From NCBI GenBank assembly GCA_902554315.1, contig CACDOF010000006.1, positions 1-51,682 of the forward strand: a DNA stretch of 51,682 bases, written 5' to 3'. The DNA is from an uncultured Pelagibacteraceae bacterium. Lineage in GTDB: Bacteria > Pseudomonadota > Alphaproteobacteria > Pelagibacterales > Pelagibacteraceae. Under the pieces are notes generated by a model. It was not told where the DNA came from. It did no database searches and saw nothing but the letters and a program-made list of their open reading frames with translations. The translations under genes were made by a program, and so were the position numbers. Shown here one piece after another: positions 1 through 9,683 of this stretch (its first letter is position 1; every line of letters starts with the position of its first letter).

Positions 1-31
1 ACTAGCCTTTGTTATTTACAAGTAAATAATT

Positions 32-898
32 ATGCAAAACATAAAATTATTTATTGAACTCACAAGATTAGATAAGCCAATTGGTTTTATGCTTTTATTT
101 TGGCCATGTATTTGGGGTCTAACTCTAGCTTATAACTTTGATGATCAGTTGTACAAATTTTTTATTTATGCAGTTCTTTTTTTGTTTGGTTCGATATTGA
201 TGAGATCTGCTGGATGTATTGTTAATGATATAGTTGATAAAAATTTTGATAAAAAAGTTGAAAGAACCAAAAATAGACCCATTGCCTCAGAAAAAATTTC
301 AGTTAGTCTCGCAGTTTTTTATTCGACAATTTTATGTGGATTAGCTTTTCTAGTATTGATTAATTTCAATAAATTTACAATCCTTATGGCACTAATATCA
401 ATGCCTTTGGCATTTACTTATCCCTTAATGAAAAGATATACTTATTGGCCTCAACTTTTTTTAGGAATTAGCTTTAATTACGGACTCATTTTAGCTTGGA
501 TTTCAATAAAAAATGAAATTTCTTTTATTCCAATACTATTTTATTTAGGAGCCATATTTTGGACACTAGGCTACGACACAATATACGGATATCAAGATAT
601 TAAAGATGATGAAATTATAGGAATAAAGTCAACTTCAATTAAATTTAAAGATAGTCCAAAGCGATTTATTTTTTTTTGTTATTTGATTTTTATTGCTTCA
701 TTAGTTTTAGTTGGTTATTTGATGAAATTTAAATTTTTATATTATGTGTTTTTAATTTTACCCCTTTTACATTTACTTCTATATCAATTAAAAAATCTTA
801 AAATAGATACGCCGAGTGAATGTTTAGTTAAATTTAAAAGCAATAATTATTTAGGAATTGTTGTTTTTATTAATATTCTAATTGGAAAAATAATTTAA
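32..898 (+). CDS. ubiA: 4-hydroxybenzoate polyprenyltransferase (UbiA family)
   Basis: ORF; start LTRLDKPIGFMLLFWPCIWGL and NDIVDKNFDKKVERTKNRPIAS motif typical of UbiA; polytopic membrane protein. Confidence 0.93.
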   Translation: MQNIKLFIELTRLDKPIGFMLLFWPCIWGLTLAYNFDDQLYKFFIYAVLFLFGSILMRSAGCIVNDIVDKNFDKKVERTKNRPIASEKISVSLAVFYSTILCGLAFLVLINFNKFTILMALISMPLAFTYPLMKRYTYWPQLFLGISFNYGLILAWISIKNEISFIPILFYLGAIFWTLGYDTIYGYQDIKDDEIIGIKSTSIKFKDSPKRFIFFCYLIFIASLVLVGYLMKFKFLYYVFLILPLLHLLLYQLKNLKIDTPSECLVKFKSNNYLGIVVFINILIGKII

Positions 899-902
899 AA
901 TA

Positions 903-2645
903 ATGAAAAATGGACAAATATTAAAAAGATTATTTTTAGATTATACAAAAAAATATTTAAATAAAATATTTCTAGCTGTATTTTTTTCAATATTAGTTGC
1001 CTCAAGCACATCAGCAACTGCTTGGTTATTGGATCCAGCAATTGATAAAATTTTCTTAAATAGAGACCAAAGTTTACTAATTTTTATTCCAATATTAATT
1101 ATTATAGCTTTTGCAACAAAAGGTATATCGCTTTATATAGCAAAAGTTTTAATGATTAATGTTGCAGAAGAAGTAAAAAAAGAAATCCAAATTAATATGC
1201 TTTCTTCATTTATTAAGGCAGATACAGAAAACATAGAAAATAAACATACTGGAAAGTATATTTCAAACATAAGTTTTGATGTAAGTCAGATTACAAATAT
1301 GCTTAGCATTTCTTTTCTTAGCTTCTTCAAAGATGGTTTAACTTTGATTGGCTTGCTTACTGTAATGTTTTTTCAAAATTGGAAACTATCACTAATTGCG
1401 ATAATAATGATACCGCTTGCATCAATAATTGCAAAAAGATTAGGGAAACGAATGAGCAAAGTAGTAACGGAGGCCCAAGAAAGATCTGGCGATCTAAACA
1501 AGTATTTGATTGATTTGTTTAAAAATCACAAAATAATAAAAATATTCCAAAGAGAAAACTATGAAAATATTAGATCAGAAAAATTTGTTAATGATCTAAA
1601 AGAAAAATCTATTAAAATTCATACAGTTTTTATTAGAGCAACTCCAGTTATGGAAGTTTTGACGGGAATAATGATTGCTATTTTAATTTTTTATGCAGGA
1701 AAATTAATTATGAGCGATGAATTAGGTCTTAACAACTTTTTCTCTTTTTTGGCAGCAATGATGCTTGCATATCAACCAGTAAAATCATTAGCAACAATAA
1801 ATGTAGGCATAGGACAAGGGCTATCAGCTGGGAAAAGAATACTTCCTATAATTGATAATGAAAATAAAATTGAAAATAATGAGTACCAACAAAATTTAAA
1901 ATTAGATAAAGGAACAATAAATTTTAAAAAGGTTGCATTTAATTATCAATCAAACACTGAAAATAAAGTGCTAAAAGATATCAATATTAGTATTTCTGGT
2001 GGAAATATGACTGCTATAGTTGGACAAAGTGGTTCTGGTAAGTCAACTTTGTTAAGTTTAATACCTAGATTATATGATCCAAAATCTGGCGAAATTGAAA
2101 TAGATAATCAGAATATTAAAAATATTAATCTCTCTTCATTAAGGAAAGAAATATCAATCGTTGATCAAAATATTACTTTATTTGATGACACGATATTTAA
2201 TAATATAAAATATGCTAAGCCTGATGCAACTGATGAAGAGGTTTTAAAAGCTGCAGAGCTTTCAATGTGTATAGATTTTATTAATAAATTAGAAAATAAG
2301 CAAAATACAATGATCGGTGAAAATGGTGTAAAATTATCAGGAGGAGAAAGACAAAGACTTTCAATTGCAAGGGCATTTTTAAAGAATAGTAGAATTATTC
2401 TTTTAGACGAAGCAACTTCTTCTTTAGATACCGAAACTGAGAAAAAAATACAAAGAGCTCTAGATGTTCTTACATATAATAAAACAACTATAGTTATAGC
2501 TCACAGACTTTCTACTATATTAAATTCAGACAAAATATATGTAATGGATCAAGGCTCAGTTGTTGGTTCAGGTAAACATGAAGATTTACTAAAAGAGTCT
2601 GATACATATAAAAATTTCTATAATAGACAAATTTATAATAAATAA
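903..2645 (+). CDS. msbA: lipid A export-type ABC transporter, permease/ATPase fusion (MsbA-like)
   Basis: N-terminal TM domain plus Walker A GQSGSGKST, LSGGERQRLSIARA, ILLDEATSSLD; next to lipid A genes. Confidence 0.88.
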   Translation: MKNGQILKRLFLDYTKKYLNKIFLAVFFSILVASSTSATAWLLDPAIDKIFLNRDQSLLIFIPILIIIAFATKGISLYIAKVLMINVAEEVKKEIQINMLSSFIKADTENIENKHTGKYISNISFDVSQITNMLSISFLSFFKDGLTLIGLLTVMFFQNWKLSLIAIIMIPLASIIAKRLGKRMSKVVTEAQERSGDLNKYLIDLFKNHKIIKIFQRENYENIRSEKFVNDLKEKSIKIHTVFIRATPVMEVLTGIMIAILIFYAGKLIMSDELGLNNFFSFLAAMMLAYQPVKSLATINVGIGQGLSAGKRILPIIDNENKIENNEYQQNLKLDKGTINFKKVAFNYQSNTENKVLKDINISISGGNMTAIVGQSGSGKSTLLSLIPRLYDPKSGEIEIDNQNIKNINLSSLRKEISIVDQNITLFDDTIFNNIKYAKPDATDEEVLKAAELSMCIDFINKLENKQNTMIGENGVKLSGGERQRLSIARAFLKNSRIILLDEATSSLDTETEKKIQRALDVLTYNKTTIVIAHRLSTILNSDKIYVMDQGSVVGSGKHEDLLKESDTYKNFYNRQIYNK

Positions 2646-3877
2646 TGTTTATTATTTATGAATTTTTTGGATTAATATTATTATTATTTTCTCCAATCAT
2701 TATATTTATAAGAATTCTCTTAGGCAAAGAAGATCTATATAGATTTAAGGAAAAATTTTGTGTATTTTCAAAAAAGTCTATTCTTTCAGGTACAGTGTGG
2801 ATACATGGTGCAAGTGTAGGAGAGATTTTAAGTGTAATTCCAATAATTAAAAAGTTAGAACAAAATAAAAGAATAAAAAAAATTCTAGTAACATCTTCAA
2901 CAACAAGTTCTTCACTAGTTTTTTCAAATTTTAAATTTAAAAAAACAATTCATCAGTTTTTTCCAATTGATATTAGTTTTTTAACAAAAATATTTATAAA
3001 TTACTGGAAGCCAAAATTAGCAATATTCGTGGACTCAGAAATCTGGCCAAATATGTACAAAAATTTAAATAAAAAAAAAATTCCCATAATTTTATTAAAT
3101 GCAAGAATAACTAAAAAAACATTTAAAAGATGGCAGTATTTTCCAAACTTTTCAAAAAATATATTTGAAAAAATAACTCTAGCCCTACCTCAAAACAATG
3201 AGACATTAAAATTTTTAAAAATTCTTGGAACAAAAAAAATAAAATTTGCTGGTAATTTAAAATATTTTGGTGAAAGAAAAAAATTACTTAATAATAGTTT
3301 AAAAAATAAGTTTTCAAAGAAAATTACTTGGTGTGCCGCAAGTACTCACAAAGATGAAGAATTTTTTATCGGAAAAGTTCATAGAAAATTAAAATCTAAG
3401 AAAAAAAATTTATTAACAATTATAATTCCAAGACACATTAATAGAAAATATGAAATAATTAATAATTTAAATCAAATTGGGTTAAAAACTGAGTTACATT
3501 CAACATCTAAAAAATTAAAAAAAAATACAGATATTTATTTAGTAGATACCTATGGAGAAGCAAATAAATTTTATGAGTTATCAAAGATTACATTTTTAGG
3601 AGGTTCGTTAATATCCCATGGAGGACAAAATCCATTAGAAGCTGCAAGAGAGGGTAATTATATTATACATGGCCCTAATATAGATAATTTCAAAGAAGTT
3701 TATGAATTGTTAAAAAAACTCAAAATTGCAACAAAGGTTAATACTGTTAAAAAAATGAATAATATAGTTTTAAAAAAGATTAATTATAAACAACAAAAAA
3801 TAGTAAATAAAAGATTAAATTATGAAGGTATAAAAATACTTAATAAAAATTTACACGAGATAAATAATTATATTTAA
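2645..3877 (+). CDS. waaA: 3-deoxy-D-manno-octulosonic acid (Kdo) transferase
   Basis: VWIHGASVGEI, FVDSEIWPN, GGSLISHGGQNPLEAA motifs of KdtA/WaaA. Confidence 0.92.
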   Translation: MFIIYEFFGLILLLFSPIIIFIRILLGKEDLYRFKEKFCVFSKKSILSGTVWIHGASVGEILSVIPIIKKLEQNKRIKKILVTSSTTSSSLVFSNFKFKKTIHQFFPIDISFLTKIFINYWKPKLAIFVDSEIWPNMYKNLNKKKIPIILLNARITKKTFKRWQYFPNFSKNIFEKITLALPQNNETLKFLKILGTKKIKFAGNLKYFGERKKLLNNSLKNKFSKKITWCAASTHKDEEFFIGKVHRKLKSKKKNLLTIIIPRHINRKYEIINNLNQIGLKTELHSTSKKLKKNTDIYLVDTYGEANKFYELSKITFLGGSLISHGGQNPLEAAREGNYIIHGPNIDNFKEVYELLKKLKIATKVNTVKKMNNIVLKKINYKQQKIVNKRLNYEGIKILNKNLHEINNYI

Positions 3878-4801
3878 ATGCAAATTAGAAAACCATTATT
3901 TTGGAATGAAAAAAATATTATATCCTTTTTATTGTACCCCTTAACTCTAATAACTTTTCTTATAAATTTTGTTAAAAAATTTTCAAATAAAAAAAAATAT
4001 AATTTAAAAACAATTTGTGTTGGAAATATTTATATTGGAGGAACAGGAAAAACACCCTTAACAATTGAAATAAATAAAATTTTAAAAAAAAAATTCAAAA
4101 CAATATTCATTAAAAAAAAATATTTTAATCAATTGGATGAACAAAATATTCTAAAATCAAATGGTAAGTTAATTTGTTATAATGATAGAAATCTATGCCT
4201 TGAGGTAGCAAAAAGTAAAAAATATAATTTAGCAATTCTTGATGATGGTCTACAAGATAAATCAATTAGTTATGATATCTCAATAGCATGCTTTAACTCA
4301 TCAAGTGGAATTGGAAATGGATTTTTATTGCCAGCAGGACCCTTAAGAGAAAATATATCGATTTTAAATAGCTATGATGCAATATTTTTGAATGGAGAAA
4401 ATAAAAATAAAAAACTTTATTCAAACTTAAAAAAAATATGTCCAAAAACTAAAGTTTATAATGCAAACTATTGTCCTGTAAATATTAAAAAATTTAATTT
4501 GAAAAAAAATTTTTTAGTTTTTTGTGGAATTGGAAATCCAGATGAATTTTTAAAAACTTTAAAAAAATATAAATTCAAAATTAAAGAAAAATTTATTTTT
4601 CCAGATCATTTTAATTTTTCGAATGAACAATTAAATAAAATAAAACAAGTAGCTAAGATAAAAAAATTAGATATAATAACAACAGAAAAAGACTATCTTA
4701 GACTTAATAAAAAAAATAGAAAAAATATTAAATTTCTTAAAGTGATTTTAAAAATACAAGATGTTCAAAATTTTTCTAAATTTCTAAAAGATAGATTATG
4801 A
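3878..4801 (+). CDS. lpxK: tetraacyldisaccharide 4'-kinase
   Basis: VGNIYIGGTGKTPLT P-loop, LDDGLQ, LPAGPLRE, TTEKDYLRL motifs of LpxK. Confidence 0.92.
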   Translation: MQIRKPLFWNEKNIISFLLYPLTLITFLINFVKKFSNKKKYNLKTICVGNIYIGGTGKTPLTIEINKILKKKFKTIFIKKKYFNQLDEQNILKSNGKLICYNDRNLCLEVAKSKKYNLAILDDGLQDKSISYDISIACFNSSSGIGNGFLLPAGPLRENISILNSYDAIFLNGENKNKKLYSNLKKICPKTKVYNANYCPVNIKKFNLKKNFLVFCGIGNPDEFLKTLKKYKFKIKEKFIFPDHFNFSNEQLNKIKQVAKIKKLDIITTEKDYLRLNKKNRKNIKFLKVILKIQDVQNFSKFLKDRL

Positions 4802-5658
4802 AAAAAATAATATATCTTTTTGAATTTATAATAGTTCATGCTCTTTTTTTAATCTTTAGAATTTTAGGATACAAAACTTCTTCAAATTTTGGATTTTTTA
4901 TTGGAAAAACAGTTGGATCAATTTTTAGATCTAAATCTTTAATTGTTAAAAATATTGAAAAATCAAAAATTGAATTAAAAAATAATAGTTATGATGCAGC
5001 TAAAAATATATTAGGAAACTATGGAAGAATTTTTGCCGAATACCCTCATTTAAAAAATTTTAGAAATAATAAACTAGATAAATTTATTAAAATAGAGGGA
5101 TTAAAATATCTAGAAAAAATTAAAAATGAAAATAAACCTGTTGTATTTATTTCAGGTCATTTTAACAATTTTGAGCTTATGGCAATGCAAATTGAAAAAG
5201 CTGGAATAAATTTAGCTACTATTTATAGACCTCTAAACAATATATTTTTAAATAAAACTATGGAAAATATTAGAATTAATTACATATGCAAAAAACAGAT
5301 TAAAAAAGGTAGATCGGGAACTAGACAAGTTTTAGAAAATCTTAAAAGGGGTTACTCAATTGCATTAATGGTTGATCAAAGAGTTACAGAAGGTTCAAAA
5401 GTAATTTTTTTTGGAAATCCAGCATCCACAACAACTATACCTGCACAAATTATAAAAAAATACAAATGTGATTTAGTGCCTATATATATTGAAAGAAAAA
5501 ATAAATATTTTTTTAAAATGTATGTTTCGGAACCAATAAAGGTAAGTTCAAAAAAAAATCAAGGAGAAGTGTCATTGTTTATAAATAAAATTTTAGAGAA
5601 AATGATATTAAAAAATCCAGATCAGTGGATTTGGAGTCATAATAGATGGAAAAATTGA
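4798..5658 (+). CDS. lipid A biosynthesis lauroyl acyltransferase (LpxL/HtrB family)
   Basis: SGHFNNFELM and MVDQRVTEGSKVIFFG motifs; 4-bp overlap with lpxK. Confidence 0.88.
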   Translation: MKKIIYLFEFIIVHALFLIFRILGYKTSSNFGFFIGKTVGSIFRSKSLIVKNIEKSKIELKNNSYDAAKNILGNYGRIFAEYPHLKNFRNNKLDKFIKIEGLKYLEKIKNENKPVVFISGHFNNFELMAMQIEKAGINLATIYRPLNNIFLNKTMENIRINYICKKQIKKGRSGTRQVLENLKRGYSIALMVDQRVTEGSKVIFFGNPASTTTIPAQIIKKYKCDLVPIYIERKNKYFFKMYVSEPIKVSSKKNQGEVSLFINKILEKMILKNPDQWIWSHNRWKN

Positions 5659-5666
5659 TTTATTTA

Positions 5667-5858
5667 TTAAGTTAATTTATCTTTTTTAATTGACGCTTCA
5701 ACATAGGAAAAATAAGCCTCTTGTTCTTCGACATTCCAATAAGTTAAGTTTTCTAGGAAAATTTTTTTTCCTGATATCGCGCATAAAACATGATCTCCCT
5801 CCTCTTCAACAACAAAATTATTTGGAAGATATTTTAATTTTGCTAACTTATTTTTCAT
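5667..5858 (-). CDS. DUF2093-like small protein
   Basis: Minus ORF; LKYLPNNFVVEEEGDHVLCAISGKKIFLENLTYWNVEEQEAY resembles DUF2093; internal ATG (MKNKLAKLKYL) at 5858 preferred over the listed start at 5894, which overlaps purD. Confidence 0.75.
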   Translation of the reverse strand: MKNKLAKLKYLPNNFVVEEEGDHVLCAISGKKIFLENLTYWNVEEQEAYFSYVEASIKKDKLT

Positions 5859-5881
5859 TATTAATATATATATTTTAAAAT

Positions 5882-7147
5882 ATGAAAATTGCAATTCTAG
5901 GAAGTGGTGGAAGAGAGCATGCCATTGCCTTTAAAATATCAAAATCTCCGAAAAAGAAAAAAATTTATTGTATACCTGGAAACGCAGGAACAAAAGATAT
6001 TGCTGAAAATATTAATTTAGATATTAATAATTTTGAAGAAGTTTATAAATTTATTAACAAATTTAAAATAGAATTGGTTATTGTTGGACCTGAAAAACCA
6101 TTAGTGGATGGTATTGTAGATTTTTTAAAAGAGAAAAATATTAAAGTATTTGGCCCAAACAAAAAGGCCTCACAACTTGAAGGTTCAAAAATTTTTACAA
6201 AAAAAATATGTGAAAAATATAAAATACCTACAGCAAAATTTGGTATCTTTAATTCAAAATTTAAAGCAAATAATTTTTTAGAAAAAGCAAATATGCCAAT
6301 CGTGGTAAAAGCTGATGGCCTTGCTGGTGGAAAAGGAGTATATATATGTGAAAATTTAGAAAGCTCAAAAAATGCTGTCGATGAAATTTTTGGCGGAAAG
6401 TTTGGCATTGCAGAAAATGTTTTAATTGAAGAATTTCTAGAGGGCAATGAAATGAGTTACTTTGTTTTAGCTGACGGAAAAAACTTTAAGAGTTTTAATA
6501 CAGCACAAGATCATAAAAGAGTTGGAGAAGGAGATATTGGTAAAAACACTGGAGGAATGGGAGCTTATGCACCTTCTGGTTTAAATAATCCAGAATTAGA
6601 AAATAAAATAATTAATCAAATAGTTAAACCTACATTCAAAGCAATTAGAGAAATCGGAGAGAGTTATACGGGTTTTTTATATGTAGGATTAATGATAAAA
6701 AACAATGAACCATACTTAATAGAATTCAATGTAAGAATGGGTGATCCAGAATGTCAAACTATTTTACCACTGTTAAAAACTGATTTACTAAGTCTAATAT
6801 TATCATGCTGCGAGAATGATTTAAAAAACCATGAAATTAAATGGTTTGATAAAAAAAGTTTATGTATAGTTTTATGCTCTAAAGGATATCCTGATAAATA
6901 TAGTAAAAATATTATAATTAATAACTTTGATAAATTAAAAACTGATGATTCAAATTATATATTTCATGCTGGAACTAAAGAATCAAAAAAAGAAATTTTA
7001 GCAACAGGTGGGAGAGTTTTAAATTTTGTAAGTATTTCAAGTAGTTTTAAAAAGTCGAGGAATAATACTATAAAAAAAATAAATGAACTAGATTGGAAAA
7101 AAGGATTTTTCAGAAAAGACATAGGATATAAAATAATTGATCAATGA
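5882..7147 (+). CDS. purD: phosphoribosylamine--glycine ligase
   Basis: ILGSGGREHAIA, VVKADGLAGGKGV, NTGGMGAYAP, EFNVRMGDPECQ. Confidence 0.97.
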   Translation: MKIAILGSGGREHAIAFKISKSPKKKKIYCIPGNAGTKDIAENINLDINNFEEVYKFINKFKIELVIVGPEKPLVDGIVDFLKEKNIKVFGPNKKASQLEGSKIFTKKICEKYKIPTAKFGIFNSKFKANNFLEKANMPIVVKADGLAGGKGVYICENLESSKNAVDEIFGGKFGIAENVLIEEFLEGNEMSYFVLADGKNFKSFNTAQDHKRVGEGDIGKNTGGMGAYAPSGLNNPELENKIINQIVKPTFKAIREIGESYTGFLYVGLMIKNNEPYLIEFNVRMGDPECQTILPLLKTDLLSLILSCCENDLKNHEIKWFDKKSLCIVLCSKGYPDKYSKNIIINNFDKLKTDDSNYIFHAGTKESKKEILATGGRVLNFVSISSSFKKSRNNTIKKINELDWKKGFFRKDIGYKIIDQ

Positions 7148-7707
7148 GAATTATTGGAGGATACTTTAAAGGGAGAAAAATATTTGAGCCAATCGATAAA
7201 TCAACCAGGCCTTTAAAAGATTTAGTAAGAGAATCAATTTTTAATATTTTAGAGCATTCAAAAAATCATTTAATTAATTTTGAAAAGACTTATGTACTTG
7301 ATTTATTTTCTGGAACAGGCTCATTTGGATTAGAGTGTTTATCAAGGGGGGCCAAAGAAGTAGTTTTTTTTGAAAACTACCATAAATCAATAAAAGTTTT
7401 AGAGTCAAATATAAATAAATTGAATCTTCAAAAAAAAACTATTGTTATAAAAGAAAATGCTTATGAATTAAAAAAATTTAATTTAGAAAGCAAAAAATTT
7501 GATTTAGTTTTTTTAGATCCACCTTTTAAAGATAAAAATATTTATAAATTAATCGAAGAAATAAAAAAAACTAAAATTTATAATAATAAAACTATATTTA
7601 TTTTACACCGTAATAAAAAATTTAAAGAAAATACCCCAGATATTTTAGAAATCTTAGCAGAAAAAAATTATGGATTATCAAAAATTATATTTTTTAAAAT
7701 AAACTAA
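7144..7707 (+). CDS. rsmD: 16S rRNA (guanine966-N2)-methyltransferase
   Basis: MRIIGG..KGRKI, LDLFSGTGSFGLECLSRGA, FLDPPF. Confidence 0.93.
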   Translation: MRIIGGYFKGRKIFEPIDKSTRPLKDLVRESIFNILEHSKNHLINFEKTYVLDLFSGTGSFGLECLSRGAKEVVFFENYHKSIKVLESNINKLNLQKKTIVIKENAYELKKFNLESKKFDLVFLDPPFKDKNIYKLIEEIKKTKIYNNKTIFILHRNKKFKENTPDILEILAEKNYGLSKIIFFKIN

Positions 7708-8867
7708 ATAAGTAATTTTCTTGTTTCAGTCTTAATTAGTTCAACAGAAGGTTGATCAAAAGGATTTACCTTTAAAAGTCGCCCTAATAGTATTGTCTCT
7801 AAAATAAAAAAACAAAATAATTCGCCCAGAATTTCTTCACTTCTTTTTGATACATCAAAACTTCTAAATGGTAGGTTTTTTTTTCTAAAAACAACTTCTG
7901 TAGCCATTTTTTGAGATTTAATAATTTCTAAAATTCTTTTATTTTTTAAAATTGAAAATTTATTAAACAAGTTTTTGCTCTCAAATTTTTGATATTTATT
8001 ATCTATAACTCCAAAAAAAGTAAAAAATTTATCTTTTGGGCCATCTAAGTATAATTGAAGTAAACTATGATTATCTTTTGGCATTGTCGATATAACAGGC
8101 AAAATACCTTTTGATTTTTTTCCAAGACTTTCAGCAGTTAATTGTTGATACCATTTAAAAAAATTTTCTGACTTCTCATCATAATTCAATATTACGGAAT
8201 TTTTTTTTCCATTAGATATATTTTTATATATAAATCCAACATTATTTATTAAAGAGTTTAAAAATAAATTACTATTAATTAAGTTATTAAATTTTTTAAA
8301 TTTTCTTTCATTCAATCCCATCAATTGAGCTGGCAACATTCCAACCTCAGATAATACCGAATATCTTCCCCCAATATAATTTTTATGTTCGAAAATTTCT
8401 GCTTTTAATTTCTTTGCAAGCAAATTAAGAAAATTTTTTTTATTCTCTGTAATAATAATATTTTTATTATTTTTTTGATATTTTAATATTAAGTTGAAAT
8501 TAGAAATTGTTTCAAGTGTATTACCAGATTTAGAAATTATTAAATTAATTTTTTTTTTATTTGATTTTAAAATATTTTCAGTTTGCAGATTATTATAAAA
8601 TGTAAAATTTTTTTTTATTTTATGACTCAAAAAATCATATATTGCTTCAGCTCCTAAAATTGATCCACCCATTCCAATTAGATTAAAGAATTTATAGTTT
8701 TGTAATTTTTTTATTTCTTTTTTTTTAAAACTATATTTATATTTATGTGTCAAAGAATTAAGCAAAGGACTATTTTTTTTAAGTTCATTTTTTAAGAGAT
8801 TTGTTACTCTCTTATTTTTATTTATATTTTTAGAAATTTTTAAAATTATATTTTTGGAAAACATCAA
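7704..8867 (-). CDS. pgi: glucose-6-phosphate isomerase
   Basis: GMGGSILGAEAI, ISKSGNTLET, GGRYSVLSEVGMLPA, FDQPSVELIK. Confidence 0.9.
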   Translation of the reverse strand: MMFSKNIILKISKNINKNKRVTNLLKNELKKNSPLLNSLTHKYKYSFKKKEIKKLQNYKFFNLIGMGGSILGAEAIYDFLSHKIKKNFTFYNNLQTENILKSNKKKINLIISKSGNTLETISNFNLILKYQKNNKNIIITENKKNFLNLLAKKLKAEIFEHKNYIGGRYSVLSEVGMLPAQLMGLNERKFKKFNNLINSNLFLNSLINNVGFIYKNISNGKKNSVILNYDEKSENFFKWYQQLTAESLGKKSKGILPVISTMPKDNHSLLQLYLDGPKDKFFTFFGVIDNKYQKFESKNLFNKFSILKNKRILEIIKSQKMATEVVFRKKNLPFRSFDVSKRSEEILGELFCFFILETILLGRLLKVNPFDQPSVELIKTETRKLLI

Positions 8868-8868
8868 C

Positions 8869-9198
8869 TTACTTGATTTTTTTAATAATTAAATTTTCTA
8901 TACTAGTTGATTGATTTGAATCTGATTCTGTACCTGTATTTTCATCGCTATCTATTAAAAGACTTTTAATTTCAGAATCATTTGTCTGATTTTCATTTGA
9001 TAAAGCAGATTTTGCTTCTCCAGGTTGAGGTAATTTATCAAAATCAGGAGGAGTACTTAGAGGATTTTTTTTATCAATTAAAAATTCATCTCCTTGTTCT
9101 GATCTTTTTTTTCCTACTAACGCATCTTGGGCAGATCCGCACGAATAGATAAAGATAAAAGTTAAAAATAAAGTTAATATTTTAATATTTTTTTTCAT
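8869..9198 (-). CDS. small lipoprotein, DUF3035-like
   Basis: Lipobox-like IFIYSCGS; GKKRSEQGDEFLIDKKNPLSTPPDFDKLPQPG typical of alphaproteobacterial DUF3035 proteins. Confidence 0.75.
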   Translation of the reverse strand: MKKNIKILTLFLTFIFIYSCGSAQDALVGKKRSEQGDEFLIDKKNPLSTPPDFDKLPQPGEAKSALSNENQTNDSEIKSLLIDSDENTGTESDSNQSTSIENLIIKKIK

Positions 9199-9683
9199 TT
9201 TATTTTTTTATAATTAAATATTTCTGATAAAATAAGAAACATAATTCCTATAGTTATAAATATATCAGCTACATTAAAAATAAACCAATGAAACCCTTTA
9301 TAATTTAAATCTATAAAATCAGGAACAGCATTATAATAAAGCCTATCAAATAAATTTCCTAAGGAACCACCTAAAATTATAAGTAAAAAATACCTTTTTT
9401 GGCCATTTTCAATATATATTAAATAAACAATTATCAAATTTATTAGGATAATTAAAACTGTAATAGAATTATAAACATAATTATCATCAAAAGATAATAA
9501 TCCAAATCCTATACCACTATTCCATACAAGATAAAAGTTAAGAAAAGAATTAATATAAATATCTACTTTACCTGTTTCCTCAGCAATATTTAAGATTAAT
9601 ATTTTAGTTATTCTATCTAAAAAAAAAATAAATAATACAATTACAAAACTAGTTATTATTTTTTTAATTGTTTCATTTTTCAT
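9195..9683 (-). CDS. lspA: signal peptidase II
   Basis: DRITKILI, NSGIGFG, GGSLGNLFDRL, FNVADIFI active-site regions. Confidence 0.93.
   Translation of the reverse strand: MKNETIKKIITSFVIVLFIFFLDRITKILILNIAEETGKVDIYINSFLNFYLVWNSGIGFGLLSFDDNYVYNSITVLIILINLIIVYLIYIENGQKRYFLLIILGGSLGNLFDRLYYNAVPDFIDLNYKGFHWFIFNVADIFITIGIMFLILSEIFNYKKIK

Noticed and set aside
5690-5878. 62-aa plus-strand ORF opposite the DUF2093-like gene
   Set aside because: Antisense to a recognisable small protein; no family match seen.
6043-6447. 134-aa minus-strand ORF inside purD
   Set aside because: Fully antisense to a strongly recognised gene; low-complexity translation typical of a shadow ORF.
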